Of a DNA stretch of 64,000 bases, positions 26,145-34,975 are shown piece by piece. How positions within the stretch are numbered: the stretch's first letter is position 1; every line of letters starts with the position of its first letter. This stretch comes from Clostridium sp. Cult2 (GTDB lineage Bacteria > Bacillota > Clostridia > Tissierellales > Tepidimicrobiaceae): positions 1-64,000 of the forward strand of contig NZ_PPXX01000102.1 of the NCBI RefSeq assembly GCF_021655075.1, in the 5' to 3' direction. A model generated the notes under the pieces. The model made no database searches. It saw only the letters and a list, made by a program, of their open reading frames with translations, and was not told the origin of the DNA. The position numbers and the translations under genes are program-made.

Positions 26145-26453
26145 TCACTCCAAAGCCTTCTGTGCTAAATTCAATTCTTTTACTGCAGCTTCAATCAATA
26201 CATCTAATTCCTGTATAGTTATGTTTATTCCCTTAGATACTAGAAAATCTACTACATATTCTTTTTTAAGCTTTCCTTGTCCTTTTTCTTTATAAATCAT
26301 TTCCGCTGCTGATACTGCTACTTTTACCCAGAAATAAATATTTTCTCTTTGCTGTTTTGTGGTTTTCTGCAAAACTAAAGGCACTATTAAATAAGTTAAA
26401 ATAGCACCTAATAACGGAATAATAACCTTTATAAATATATCAATATTCATCAT
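26145..26453 (-). CDS. Phage holin, LLH type
   Basis: The 102-residue protein has one N-terminal membrane segment (about residues 7-29). A charged amphipathic part follows with YFWVKVAVSAAEMIYKEKGQGKLKKEYV and a C-terminal helix, matching the LL-H holin family. Holins open the membrane so that the endolysin reaches the wall. It is the last late gene, downstream of the amidase and the small membrane protein. Confidence 0.8.
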   Translation of the reverse strand: MMNIDIFIKVIIPLLGAILTYLIVPLVLQKTTKQQRENIYFWVKVAVSAAEMIYKEKGQGKLKKEYVVDFLVSKGINITIQELDVLIEAAVKELNLAQKALE

Positions 26454-26640
26454 CTTCCTCCTTTATTTCTTTTTTCCTTATGCTAGATAGCATCCATAGT
26501 TCTCCAGTAGTAAAAGCAAACCATGCTGCTATTAATGTTGTTGGTTCGCTACCTACTCTAAGAAATACATATAAGGTTCCTACTGTAAATACTACATTTA
26601 AAATTATCACTAACAGGACTATCCACTTAGAAAATTTCAT
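26440..26640 (-). CDS. Small two-helix membrane protein of the lysis cassette
   Basis: The 66-residue protein has helices at about residues 6-27 and 33-53 and a strongly charged tail (RKKEIKEEDDEY). It overlaps the LLH holin gene by 14 bases. The layout suggests a second holin or a holin regulator. I do not recognise a named family. Confidence 0.6.
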   Translation of the reverse strand: MKFSKWIVLLVIILNVVFTVGTLYVFLRVGSEPTTLIAAWFAFTTGELWMLSSIRKKEIKEEDDEY

Positions 26641-26644
26641 TATT

Positions 26645-27367
26645 TCACTTCCTTAAATTAATTAAGACTTCTTTTTTAGTGTTATCCCAATCCACTTTAT
26701 ATCCTAGAGCTTCTGCTACCTGTCTAATTGCTACATAGTTTGTATTATCTTGTTTAACCCCATCAAAATGATATAACTTACCTTTTATTCTTACTTTTAC
26801 TTTATTTTTATCATATGCTATACCTAAATATTTCAATATTCCTTTAGATATAGATTCAGCTATTTTGTCCTGCTCTGTCTTTAGCATCTGTGCATCTATT
26901 TTGTTTATAATAAACCCTATTTCAATTAAACAAGCTGGTGCTTTAGTTTTTGCAATTACAGTAAAGTTTCTCTCCTTATCTAAATCTCCATCACTATAAT
27001 CTGTCCTAAATGGCACATGAGGGAAGTCTTCCATTAGTTGTTTGCCTATCGCTGTTGCTATTATATCACCTTGCGTTTGACCTACAGTAGTCCATATTTC
27101 AAAACCTCTAGCATTTACGTTTGTGGCACTATTAATGTGGAAGGAAACAAATATATCTACATTGTTTCGATTGGATATATTAGCCCTTTCTGTCAAACTT
27201 AAATACTTATCATTACTCCTAGTTTCAACTACTTTTACCCCATGTTTTTCTACTATTGCTTTAACTTTCTTACCTATAGCCAATGTTAGATCCTTTTCTC
27301 TTAATCCATTGCCGACCGCTCCTGGATCTTTGCCACCATGGCCATAATCAAAACAAGCCTTACTCAT
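26645..27367 (-). CDS. Endolysin: N-acetylmuramoyl-L-alanine amidase (Amidase_3)
   Basis: The enzyme cuts the amide between MurNAc and the stem peptide. The start ATG after GGGAGGTGAGAGG gives MSKACFDYGHGGKDPGAVG. The amidase_3 zinc residues are visible: H in YGHGG, E in VVETRSN or REKDL, and H in FVSFHINS. IEIGFI near residue 160 carries the catalytic glutamate. The C-terminal domain (about residues 185-240) resembles the stalk domain of copper-amine-oxidase-like proteins (KLYHFDGVKQDN ... VAIRQVAEALGYKVDWD), a likely wall-binding part. There is no signal peptide, which fits holin-dependent release. Confidence 0.9.
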   Translation of the reverse strand: MSKACFDYGHGGKDPGAVGNGLREKDLTLAIGKKVKAIVEKHGVKVVETRSNDKYLSLTERANISNRNNVDIFVSFHINSATNVNARGFEIWTTVGQTQGDIIATAIGKQLMEDFPHVPFRTDYSDGDLDKERNFTVIAKTKAPACLIEIGFIINKIDAQMLKTEQDKIAESISKGILKYLGIAYDKNKVKVRIKGKLYHFDGVKQDNTNYVAIRQVAEALGYKVDWDNTKKEVLINLRK

Positions 27368-27371
27368 CCTC

Positions 27372-27602
27372 TCACCTCCCAATATTTTGAATATACCAAA
27401 TGAAAAATCCAGCAAATGTGCCTAAGATAGCAATTACAAGGGCTTTTATCCACCCCGTTAATTCATCAATTTTTGAACACAGATTTTTGATATGAACACG
27501 GAACTCAGCACCATCTTGCTCTATTTTGTCAAGCCTTTTCCCATGTTCTTTGAGAAGATCGTCGTGTTCTTTTACTTTTACTTTTATTACTTCATCATTC
27601 AT
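27372..27602 (-). CDS. XhlA-like haemolysin/lysis membrane protein
   Basis: The 76-residue product starts MNDEVIKVKVKEHD after GGAGGT. It has a coiled coil (about residues 8-48) and a C-terminal membrane helix ending in a short tail, the XhlA pattern of PBSX. XhlA cooperates with the holin in lysis. An ATG 30 bases upstream is also preceded by AGGAGGG, so a longer form is possible. Confidence 0.82.
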   Translation of the reverse strand: MNDEVIKVKVKEHDDLLKEHGKRLDKIEQDGAEFRVHIKNLCSKIDELTGWIKALVIAILGTFAGFFIWYIQNIGR

Positions 27603-27687
27603 TCCGCACCTCCATATATTGAAGGAGGGCATAAAAAATACACCCTCCTAGGTGTTAGTTAGTTGCACAATATATCCCTACTGCGTC

Positions 27688-27849
27688 TTAAACTCCTTCG
27701 GTATTCAATAATATATAATCCTCTATTGCTTGTCTATATTCTGTATTTGTTACATCATCTAGTTTATAGATTTCTCCAGTCTTAGGATTAATTCCTCCAT
27801 TCATAATTCTTTCTGAAGCAATTTTCACTACTACTTGATTTACCATCAT
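27688..27849 (-). CDS. Small phage protein next to tail fibre genes
   Basis: The 53-residue frame (MMVNQVVVKIASERIMNGGI ... IEDYIILNTEGV) has RBS GGAGG and an ATGA overlap with the stop of the preceding gene, so it is probably translated. It resembles the tiny XkdX/CD1375-like proteins that follow fibre genes in clostridial phages, whose role is unknown. Confidence 0.65.
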   Translation of the reverse strand: MMVNQVVVKIASERIMNGGINPKTGEIYKLDDVTNTEYRQAIEDYILLNTEGV

Positions 27850-28139
27850 AAAATTCCTCCTCCTAACTTCTCATCTTCTAATAGAAGTATCTGATTTTCT
27901 AATTCTTGTATATATTCTTCTTGCGTTTTTTCTCTGATTACTTCCTCTAATATGGGTTGCCTTGTTTCTGTGTCAATAGCAATTATTCTATGCTTTGAAT
28001 AATCAATTTGTTCATATTCCAAGTCTATATAATCTAACTTTGTAATTTCTTTTCTAGGCAGAACATTGCCTTCCATTTCACCAAGCTGGTAAATTATTTT
28101 CCCATCTTGGTCGAATATAATTCTATTCCCTATTTGCAT
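27846..28139 (-). CDS. Phage protein of unknown function, tail-fibre neighbour
   Basis: The 97-residue product has an N-terminal strand-rich part (MQIGNRIIFDQDGKIIYQLG) and a C-terminal coiled coil (QEEYIQELENQILLLEDEKL). Similar small proteins accompany fibre genes in Clostridium phages, where they may act in fibre trimerisation or assembly. I do not recognise a defined domain. Confidence 0.6.
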   Translation of the reverse strand: MQIGNRIIFDQDGKIIYQLGEMEGNVLPRKEITKLDYIDLEYEQIDYSKHRIIAIDTETRQPILEEVIREKTQEEYIQELENQILLLEDEKLGGGIL

Positions 28140-28157
28140 ATAAATACCTCCTTTTAT

Positions 28158-29348
28158 TTATTCATAAGCTGTCCATATTACATCCATAGGGTCAATATTC
28201 CCATATTTCGAGAAAGGTATATAAAACACCCCAGAATCATAAATAGGATATGAAGTATTTTCACTTACTAAATTGTATACAAGTTTAGTATCGATAGCAA
28301 TTACCTGAATCGCCTTGACAATCGTTGCATTATATTCAAGAAACCCATCCATCATATAAAATGTTATTTTATTATTGTCTATTGTTGTGCAAATTATTAT
28401 AGTTGGGGCAAAACTCAAATCAGAAATTGCAACATATTCGTAAATAGTAATCCCGCCAGTTGATGAAACAAAACTACGTTTATCAGATGACACTGTGGAA
28501 GAACCACTTGCCCATTTCTTGCCTCGTACTAGCGTTCCAGTAACCCCTCCAATAATATTACCTTCTAAAATTAGCGAAGCCAATGTACTACTCAATTGCG
28601 CGGTAATAGCCCCTCCAGTTGTATATCCAGCAGGAATGTTTATTGTTGGCTTTTTACTTCCAGTTATAGTTAATGTTTCAGATTGGTCTCCATTGTCAGG
28701 CATATCCCCTAATAATTTTACACCTCTAGCATAAGCGGTCTTACCTACCCTAATATCATTTGCCACTGCTGTAGCGTCTCCTGTTTTATCTGTTTCGATA
28801 GATTTAATACCTGTGTCCAGCTCATTAAATGTTGCAACTTCACCAGCCTTAGAGACCGTTCCACCTTTGGACTTGATAGAGGTCTCTAAGAGGTTTTTCC
28901 CATCAAGCCCAGATTGAAAAAGCTCATCTAATGCTCCTTCTACATCTGTTGCTACAAAATTATTGTCTACATCTTCAACTCCTATATTTTTTGCTAAATG
29001 TGCTTGTTGCGTAGTTTCTGCCTGATGTACAGCTAAATCATTTATCCATCTTCCCACTCCAACAGTAGGCTGGACCACTGCTTTATCGTCTGGAGTTAAT
29101 ACGCTAGCACTATCAAACCTATAAAAACCTAAAGTTTTAACTATTATCGTTATATTATCAGGCATGTTTGTAGTATCTATAGCTTTGAGATCTGTTATGT
29201 CTGTTACAGCTCCATGTGCTATATTCTTTAGATTGCCTATTTCTGTATCAATTTTCAAATTATCATCAACAAAATCCTGCCTTTTAGGATATTCATTACC
29301 CTGCCACTGGTTTAACCCAATATTAGGTGTTTTAATTTCACTAGGCAT
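28158..29348 (-). CDS. Tail fibre protein
   Basis: The 396-residue protein begins with a baseplate-attachment type sequence (TPNIGLNQWQGNEYPKRQDF, VDDNLKIDTEI). Its middle has the HLAKNIGVEDVDNNFVATDV, EGALDEL fibre repeat. Then come glycine/threonine-rich strands (TGSKKPTINIPAGYTTGG) and a beta-rich C-terminal domain expected to bind the receptor. It follows the XkdU-like gene with a 1-base overlap. Host range should depend mainly on the last 120 residues. Confidence 0.85.
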   Translation of the reverse strand: MPSEIKTPNIGLNQWQGNEYPKRQDFVDDNLKIDTEIGNLKNIAHGAVTDITDLKAIDTTNMPDNITIIVKTLGFYRFDSASVLTPDDKAVVQPTVGVGRWINDLAVHQAETTQQAHLAKNIGVEDVDNNFVATDVEGALDELFQSGLDGKNLLETSIKSKGGTVSKAGEVATFNELDTGIKSIETDKTGDATAVANDIRVGKTAYARGVKLLGDMPDNGDQSETLTITGSKKPTINIPAGYTTGGAITAQLSSTLASLILEGNIIGGVTGTLVRGKKWASGSSTVSSDKRSFVSSTGGITIYEYVAISDLSFAPTIIICTTIDNNKITFYMMDGFLEYNATIVKAIQVIAIDTKLVYNLVSENTSYPIYDSGVFYIPFSKYGNIDPMDVIWTAYE

Positions 29349-29899
29349 TATATCACCTCTCTATATATTTCAAATTCATCCCAAGTAAGATTTAATAGGT
29401 CCCATTCATCCCAAGACTTGTTATATGTTTCGAATTCATCCCATGTTATCCAGGTATATTCAAATTCAAAAGCAAGATGAGCTGGTTTTATTTCATCTAT
29501 AGTCAATTTTAGGTCTACCATATTCGCAGGTATACCTTTTACCCCTACAAACTTAATAATAAATTTGTAGTTAGCATTATCTTCTATAACCTCAACCTCT
29601 CCATTTGAGTATGAAGCTGCAACATCTTGTATCATTTGCTTTGTTACCGTACCTATTCCTCTTATTTTAGCTCTAATTCTTTCACGCCTAAATTCATCAG
29701 ATTTACTTACATCAACTTTTATCCCATAGATTTCTTCATACCTACTTAGAATAGATGTAGCAGTATTCACAAAGCATTGATCTATTGTTTCATCAAATTT
29801 ATTTGCTAGAGTATTTATATCTGTGTTTAAAATACTCTGGAGTTCTTCCATTGTTAAATTGCCTTTATAATAATCAGGTAGTAAAGTTATAAGGTCCAA
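29348..29899 (-). CDS. Baseplate protein, XkdU/YmfQ (DUF2313) type
   Basis: The 183-residue protein matches the YmfQ-like family that links baseplate J to the fibres (LLPDYYKG at the start; FRRERIRAKIRGIGTVTKQM in the middle). The C terminus is unusual: three tandem W-D-E-F/W motifs spaced 10-12 residues (ITWDEFETYNKSWDEW, LLNLTWDEFEIY). The DNA there carries three copies of TTCATCCCA. The repeat may be the docking site for the fibre. Confidence 0.82.
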   Translation of the reverse strand: MDLITLLPDYYKGNLTMEELQSILNTDINTLANKFDETIDQCFVNTATSILSRYEEIYGIKVDVSKSDEFRRERIRAKIRGIGTVTKQMIQDVAASYSNGEVEVIEDNANYKFIIKFVGVKGIPANMVDLKLTIDEIKPAHLAFEFEYTWITWDEFETYNKSWDEWDLLNLTWDEFEIYREVI

Positions 29900-30919
29900 C
29901 TATACCACCTCACTTAATTCTACTGTTCCAACAATAGGCATTTCAGCATCCCCTATTACAATATTTGCATTACTACCATTTACAAGTAAGTTTGTGTAAT
30001 CTGAAATTCCTGGAGTAGATAATAGAATACTTCCTATTCTTGCATAACTTACGCTATAAGTCTCAAATACGGTTTCTTTAAGGTAAGCAGTAAATGCGGT
30101 TGTAAAAGCGGACTGAATCTCTAATAATGTTTTAGAGCCATCTAAAAATATATTAGCACTTACATCTATAGCTTTTCCTATAGGACTATCAACTGTTACA
30201 GTAGCACCTATAGGTCTTACAGTTTCAATATAGTTATATACCTTTTGCTCCAAAGTCTCATCTATTTCCATATTACTATCTACTACGAGTACCTTTACAG
30301 TACCGTTGCCATTCCATAATGGAAATACTTTCGCATCCCCAACACCAGGTACTTCCAAGGCCCATTTAATATAATTATCAGCATTTCCACTTGTACTAGG
30401 GGCTTGTATCTGAGTATAGAATCTAGCTCTAAGATTATCATCTGTTTCTTCATCAGCTCCTGGAGTGATTATATCTGTCAATGTTGCAGTTACACCACTT
30501 ACATTATCGATATTTTCAAGAGTACCGCTATATTGATTTCCTGCAGTCCCCAGTTGTTCACATTTAGCACTGTAGATATTAGTTGACAGCATCTCAGTGA
30601 TAATATATGTTGTATCGTTCAATCCCCATCTAGTGCCTATATTCATAGGTCCTGTAGTTTCTACTTGCCTTATTGCATAGGTGGAAGGTTTTCTAGTAAT
30701 CCCATAATCTGCAACCACTCTATCTAGGTATTCTCCTACTGCAGTATCTCCAGATACTAAATCAATAAAATGATTTAGCATAAAATAAGTTTCAGCTAAT
30801 TTATATGCAGCTGGAGCTAGTGCATCATAGATTATAGATCCTTCTCTCTTATCTATGTCACTTGTTACTCTGCTTAACATATCAGATAGTATATTTTCAT
30901 ATGTCATATTTTCAAACAC
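29900..30919 (-). CDS. Baseplate J-like protein (XkdT type)
   Basis: The 339-residue protein belongs to the Baseplate_J family that forms the wedges of contractile tails. The N-terminal LSRVTSDIDKREGSIIYDAL, APAAYKLAETYF, and the central TDDNLRARFYTQIQAPSTSG followed by NADNYIKWALEVPGVGDAKV are diagnostic. It is good evidence that the phage is a myovirus. Confidence 0.93.
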   Translation of the reverse strand: MFENMTYENILSDMLSRVTSDIDKREGSIIYDALAPAAYKLAETYFMLNHFIDLVSGDTAVGEYLDRVVADYGITRKPSTYAIRQVETTGPMNIGTRWGLNDTTYIITEMLSTNIYSAKCEQLGTAGNQYSGTLENIDNVSGVTATLTDIITPGADEETDDNLRARFYTQIQAPSTSGNADNYIKWALEVPGVGDAKVFPLWNGNGTVKVLVVDSNMEIDETLEQKVYNYIETVRPIGATVTVDSPIGKAIDVSANIFLDGSKTLLEIQSAFTTAFTAYLKETVFETYSVSYARIGSILLSTPGISDYTNLLVNGSNANIVIGDAEMPIVGTVELSEVV

Positions 30920-31314
30920 TATAAATTCACCTCCTGAGAGATGCTTAACTGTCCATAGATGCTAGTTACATCAAAAGTACATAGCATTTCATCCCCAGTA
31001 ATATCAAAATTAAAATTATCTACACTTGTAATTCTTTCATCTTGTAGTAAGCATTCCTGGATTCTTCTTTTTAATTCAATTCTTACATAGATTGGGCCCT
31101 TGCCTACAAGACTCTCCAATTCAATCCCATAAGAAAAGCTATATATCGGGTACTCATACTTTTCAGTGTTTAGCACCTTATATATAGCTTGTTTTAATGC
31201 ATCTAATTCATCTGTAAAACCTTGTATTTTGTTCTCTAATAGTTTGTATGTCTTGCTTGTTTCTATGTCCTCTGTAACCTCTAAATCAACATCTATTTCG
31301 CTATTAGGTATCAT
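30919..31314 (-). CDS. Baseplate protein, XkdS/DUF2634 (gp25-like) type
   Basis: The 131-residue protein fits DUF2634: an N-terminal TSKTYKLLENKIQGFTDELD, then KQAIYKVLNTEKYEYPIYSF SYGIELESLVG, close to T4 gp25 and PBSX XkdS. Gp25-like proteins nucleate the sheath on the baseplate. It overlaps its neighbours by one to four bases. Confidence 0.88.
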   Translation of the reverse strand: MIPNSEIDVDLEVTEDIETSKTYKLLENKIQGFTDELDALKQAIYKVLNTEKYEYPIYSFSYGIELESLVGKGPIYVRIELKRRIQECLLQDERITSVDNFNFDITGDEMLCTFDVTSIYGQLSISQEVNL

Positions 31315-31625
31315 TTAATCACATCCTCTACTTTATAGGATCTAGTGACTCCATCTATAGACAATTTGATTGTACTTCCTTTAGCGACAAATTCTTTACC
31401 TATTATTTCAACAATATAATACTCTTGTCCACCATGATTTCTAATTAACCTTACTTTATCTCCAGTTGAGATATGTTTTTTCATATTTCCTTTTATTAAC
31501 TCTAAAGGTACTGTCAATTTATCACTTATCTTTATTCCGTCAGCTACTACAGTCCCTAATATTAACCTTGTAAGTTTAATATTATTTAGATAGTTCCGAA
31601 CTATTATTTTTATTTCATCTATCAT
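31311..31625 (-). CDS. Baseplate hub-associated protein, XkdR/DUF2577 type
   Basis: The 104-residue product contains the DUF2577 pattern: KLTRLILGTVVADGIKISDK LTVPLELI, then GDKVRLIRNHGGQEYYIVE. It lies between the XkdQ- and XkdS-like genes exactly as in PBSX. The fold is probably an OB-like beta barrel. Confidence 0.88.
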   Translation of the reverse strand: MIDEIKIIVRNYLNNIKLTRLILGTVVADGIKISDKLTVPLELIKGNMKKHISTGDKVRLIRNHGGQEYYIVEIIGKEFVAKGSTIKLSIDGVTRSYKVEDVIK

Positions 31626-32560
31626 ATCATCACCTCTAAACTCATAGTATGAGTAGGTAGAAACTCATGAGTAACTGATTTAACAATAAGCCTTCTATCA
31701 AGTTCTATGTCTTCTATTTGGCCATAAAAACTGCTGCCAGCTCTTACCCTACTGTCGCCTAGACAATTAAGTGTTAGCGTTTCAACTTCTCTATTGTAAA
31801 GGCTTAATAACATATCAGTTTTATTCTTTATCTGTGATGGATTGCCATTCTTGTCTAGCACCTCAAAATACTGTAGTAATCCATATCTATTAATAGAACT
31901 GCTATCTTTAGCAATATATACATCTCTTTTTCCTGTAGTTTCATTGTCGCTTACAAGCTTTATTACATTGTAGAAGTTGTCATCAATTGATTTTTCATAC
32001 TCATAGTCATAGCAGAGACTTTCATCACCTAGTACTAAATCAAGCTTTAAATCCTCTAAATCTCTAATGGCAATACTGCCGAATTCATCCCTTAAGCAGT
32101 ACCATTTAGCCTTATTCATTAATGTGTCACTTATAGCATTATACATAATATCTAGCCAAGTTTTATCATCTTGCACGCTTGTAGGGAGCTTATATTGAGT
32201 ATCAGTCAATTTCCCTTTTCTTAGATTGAAATAATTACACATTTTGTTTGCTAAAGTAGTTATTGTATCATTTTTTACTACTATCGTATCTTTTGCCTTA
32301 CAATATCTAAGCTGATCATACGCAGTAACTGTTAACTCCTTTTTCTTGTTCTGACCATGTTTAAATACATAGCCATAGAATATCTCTTCATTATTGTATT
32401 TAAATCTTGAAACACTACCATTTCTTATTTTTACATCATCATCTATATAAGAGAATTCAAGCTTGCTACATGCATTATTCAGCTTATCAGTATATGATAT
32501 GGACTTCACAAGCTCACTGATTTCACATATTTTATTATCAACTTCGACTAAAAATTCCAT
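31622..32560 (-). CDS. Tail hub protein, XkdQ (gpD-like) type
   Basis: The 312-residue protein is the hub subunit at the tail tip. Characteristic segments are SYTDKLNNACSKLEFSYID near the start, YGYVFKHGQNKKKELTVTAY DQLRY, and the final RRLIVKSVTHEFLPTHTMSL. XkdQ relatives attach the tail tube to the baseplate and the LysM protein. Confidence 0.9.
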   Translation of the reverse strand: MEFLVEVDNKICEISELVKSISYTDKLNNACSKLEFSYIDDDVKIRNGSVSRFKYNNEEIFYGYVFKHGQNKKKELTVTAYDQLRYCKAKDTIVVKNDTITTLANKMCNYFNLRKGKLTDTQYKLPTSVQDDKTWLDIMYNAISDTLMNKAKWYCLRDEFGSIAIRDLEDLKLDLVLGDESLCYDYEYEKSIDDNFYNVIKLVSDNETTGKRDVYIAKDSSSINRYGLLQYFEVLDKNGNPSQIKNKTDMLLSLYNREVETLTLNCLGDSRVRAGSSFYGQIEDIELDRRLIVKSVTHEFLPTHTMSLEVMI

Positions 32561-33237
32561 TATGGTATCACCAAATTTTGTCCTGGATAAATAAGGTTCG
32601 GATTCTTAATTTTATCTTTGTTTGCATTAAAGACTTTAGTATATAGTGATCCATTTCCATAATATTTTTTAGCAATGGCCCATAGGGTATCACCTTTTAT
32701 TACTACATGATAACCAGTACTTTTAGGGTTTGTTTGCTGAGGTTCAACAGGTTTTGTTGTTGCAACCTTGGTGTTAGGAGTACTTGGTTTAGCTTCCTTA
32801 ATTACTACAGACTTTTTACCATAAGGCCTATATTCTAATAATTTAAAACTAATGTACTTATCTCCCTCTTCCCCAGCCTTTTCAATTATGCTTAATTCCT
32901 CAATCAATATTAAGGTATTTATATCATCACCTATCCCATTACTAGCAATAAATCTAACTGGGACAAGCTTACTTCTCCACTCCTTGAATAAGTTTATATA
33001 AAAATCTGCTCCCTTAAATTGACTAGGAGTCTCAATATAATGAGTAGGGTAATGAGGAAATTCACATTCAAAACTATATTCTTTTAATTCCATATGAGTA
33101 GGGATTGCTATTTGCCCAAGCTTTAATATTTCATATTTTTCTATAGCCTGAACACTTGATTTTTCTAATTCCTCTGGATTAGTAGGGAGCTTATATGTCT
33201 TATTTTTATAATCAAAGAATATCGCGTATTTACTCAT
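32560..33237 (-). CDS. LysM tail protein, XkdP type
   Basis: The 225-residue protein from MSKYAIFFDYKNKTYKLPTN has an N-terminal baseplate-binding domain and a proline/threonine linker (near residues 155-175). A C-terminal LysM domain follows (YHVVIKGDTLWAIAKKYYGN ... PNLIYPGQNLVI), which binds peptidoglycan. I chose the ATG that follows AGAGGGGGTC rather than a longer frame overlapping the tape-measure stop. It equals gp53-type proteins that join hub and wedges. Confidence 0.92.
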   Translation of the reverse strand: MSKYAIFFDYKNKTYKLPTNPEELEKSSVQAIEKYEILKLGQIAIPTHMELKEYSFECEFPHYPTHYIETPSQFKGADFYINLFKEWRSKLVPVRFIASNGIGDDINTLILIEELSIIEKAGEEGDKYISFKLLEYRPYGKKSVVIKEAKPSTPNTKVATTKPVEPQQTNPKSTGYHVVIKGDTLWAIAKKYYGNGSLYTKVFNANKDKIKNPNLIYPGQNLVIP

Positions 33238-33238
33238 A

Positions 33239-34975
33239 TTAATAGACCCCCTCTGCAGCAATTGCTATTTCTTCTTGGAGTATCTTCTTAATTCTGCCAT
33301 GGACCTTGTCCACATCCGCTGTTTCATGAACATCCCCAAAAGTTATTTCAATGTTAGGCGCAAGAGTTGCTGTACTAAATTTATTAATATATTCTCTTTC
33401 AGCAATATCTCTTAGATACTGTAAATCTTCATTGGACATATCTACTTCTACTTTCCCACCAGATCCAATTCCTTGAATTGTTAGTGGATTAGTTTGAGTA
33501 CCAAAATCTTTAAAAGGGTTAGTTAAGCTGCTAAGTTTATCTTTTCCACCATTATAAATATTCTTACCAATATTAGAACCTTTATTATACATATCTGAAA
33601 GATCTACATAATCAATCAATTCCTTATTTCCCCAGTAACTATTTAATTCACCAACAGTTCCTAAGTCTACCCCTGGAATTTTATTTAATGCTGCTATAAT
33701 CTTATTAACACCTTTTAAAACAAGATTGATAGCCCCTAGAACTACCGTTTCGATTACTCCCATTATGGATATAAATGAATTCTGTATAGCTCTACCCGCA
33801 TTTTCTAATGCACCTATTAACCACCCGATAGAGCCACCAATAAACCCAAATACTTGCTCTGTGGTAACACCAACTGCATTTAACGCAGCCATAACTAGCC
33901 CTATAGCCAATACCACTAAAAATATAGGGCTAGTTATCATACCCCAAAGCCCACCTTGTAGAACTAATGGAGTAATCATACCCCATAATTTAGCTATTAT
34001 ATTTGATAACATCCAACCACCTATAGCAGCTAGGACAGGTCCAACAAAATCCCAATATTCTGTAGTTATATCCAACATCCAGCCAATTCCAGTGGCTAAT
34101 AAATTAATACCACCTAAAGTAGTATTAATAGACCGTTGCACACCTTCGGAGTTAATTAACTCATTTGACTTTTCTATAATTGGAGCAAAGGCTTTTAATG
34201 CCCCATTCTTTATTTTGTTCCATGTATCCCCAAAAGTCATTGGCATGCTTGCAAACATTTCATTGATTTCATCCCCCGCCATAAACATAGCATTCTTAAT
34301 AATATCAGATGTAATTGCACCTTCGGAAGATAACTTCTTCAATTCGCCTTTAGATAGATCCATGTATTTTGCAATTGCATTATAAATCATTGGAGCATTC
34401 TCCATTATAGATACTAACTCATCACCTTGTAATCTACCACTTGCCATTGCTTGACTTAATTGCCTCATTGCCCCCATTTGCTCTGACGTGTCAGCCCCAC
34501 CAACTTTAAAACTCTTTTGTACCAACTCAGTAAATGCTATCAATTCATCATTAGAAGTAAATGCGTCACTAGCCAATAACCCCATTTTGCCTACAGCACT
34601 TGCCATTTCAGAATATAGACCTCTTGACCTATCAGCTGCAGCAAAGATTCTATTCTGTAATTCTAATTGAGTTTGCAGCCCATCATTAATTAAATCTAAT
34701 CTTGCTGCAGTGTTGATAAATTCATCAGCAATATTCATACCTTTAACTGCCCCGGCCAATAGAGCTGCAGCACTAATTAACTTACCTAAACCCCCACTTG
34801 CTTTATTAGCACTAGTTCCAGTTTGGTCTAATTCATTATTAAATTTATCAGTAGCTCCACTAGCTTTCAATATTTTATCGAAGGCTTCATCAGTCTTTTT
34901 ATTAATTTTATCAATAGTCCTTGTGTAACCATCATAAAGTTTAAACATTGATTTTAAAGTAGTGATACATATCAC
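33239..34975 (-). CDS. Tail tape-measure protein
   Basis: This 578-residue protein sets tail length and leaves the tail during DNA injection. Its N-terminal tape-measure domain includes ASGGLGKLISAAALLAGAVK, MGAMRQLSQAMASGRLQGDE LVSIMENAP. Hydrophobic segments lie at about residues 285-385. A soluble C terminus follows. At the usual 1.5 angstrom per residue the tail would be about 85-90 nm. The start appears to be a GTG sharing GTGA with the stop of the frameshift extension, so it is translationally coupled. Confidence 0.93.
   Translation of the reverse strand: MICITTLKSMFKLYDGYTRTIDKINKKTDEAFDKILKASGATDKFNNELDQTGTSANKASGGLGKLISAAALLAGAVKGMNIADEFINTAARLDLINDGLQTQLELQNRIFAAADRSRGLYSEMASAVGKMGLLASDAFTSNDELIAFTELVQKSFKVGGADTSEQMGAMRQLSQAMASGRLQGDELVSIMENAPMIYNAIAKYMDLSKGELKKLSSEGAITSDIIKNAMFMAGDEINEMFASMPMTFGDTWNKIKNGALKAFAPIIEKSNELINSEGVQRSINTTLGGINLLATGIGWMLDITTEYWDFVGPVLAAIGGWMLSNIIAKLWGMITPLVLQGGLWGMITSPIFLVVLAIGLVMAALNAVGVTTEQVFGFIGGSIGWLIGALENAGRAIQNSFISIMGVIETVVLGAINLVLKGVNKIIAALNKIPGVDLGTVGELNSYWGNKELIDYVDLSDMYNKGSNIGKNIYNGGKDKLSSLTNPFKDFGTQTNPLTIQGIGSGGKVEVDMSNEDLQYLRDIAEREYINKFSTATLAPNIEITFGDVHETADVDKVHGRIKKILQEEIAIAAEGVY

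Noticed and set aside
33237..33261. Longer XkdP start (eight extra codons)
   Set aside because: It overlaps the tape-measure stop and lacks an RBS, while the internal ATG has AGAGGGGG at good distance.
33726..34385. 219-codon plus-strand frame inside the tape-measure gene
   Set aside because: Mirror of the repetitive alanine/isoleucine-rich tape-measure codons; no RBS, no domain.
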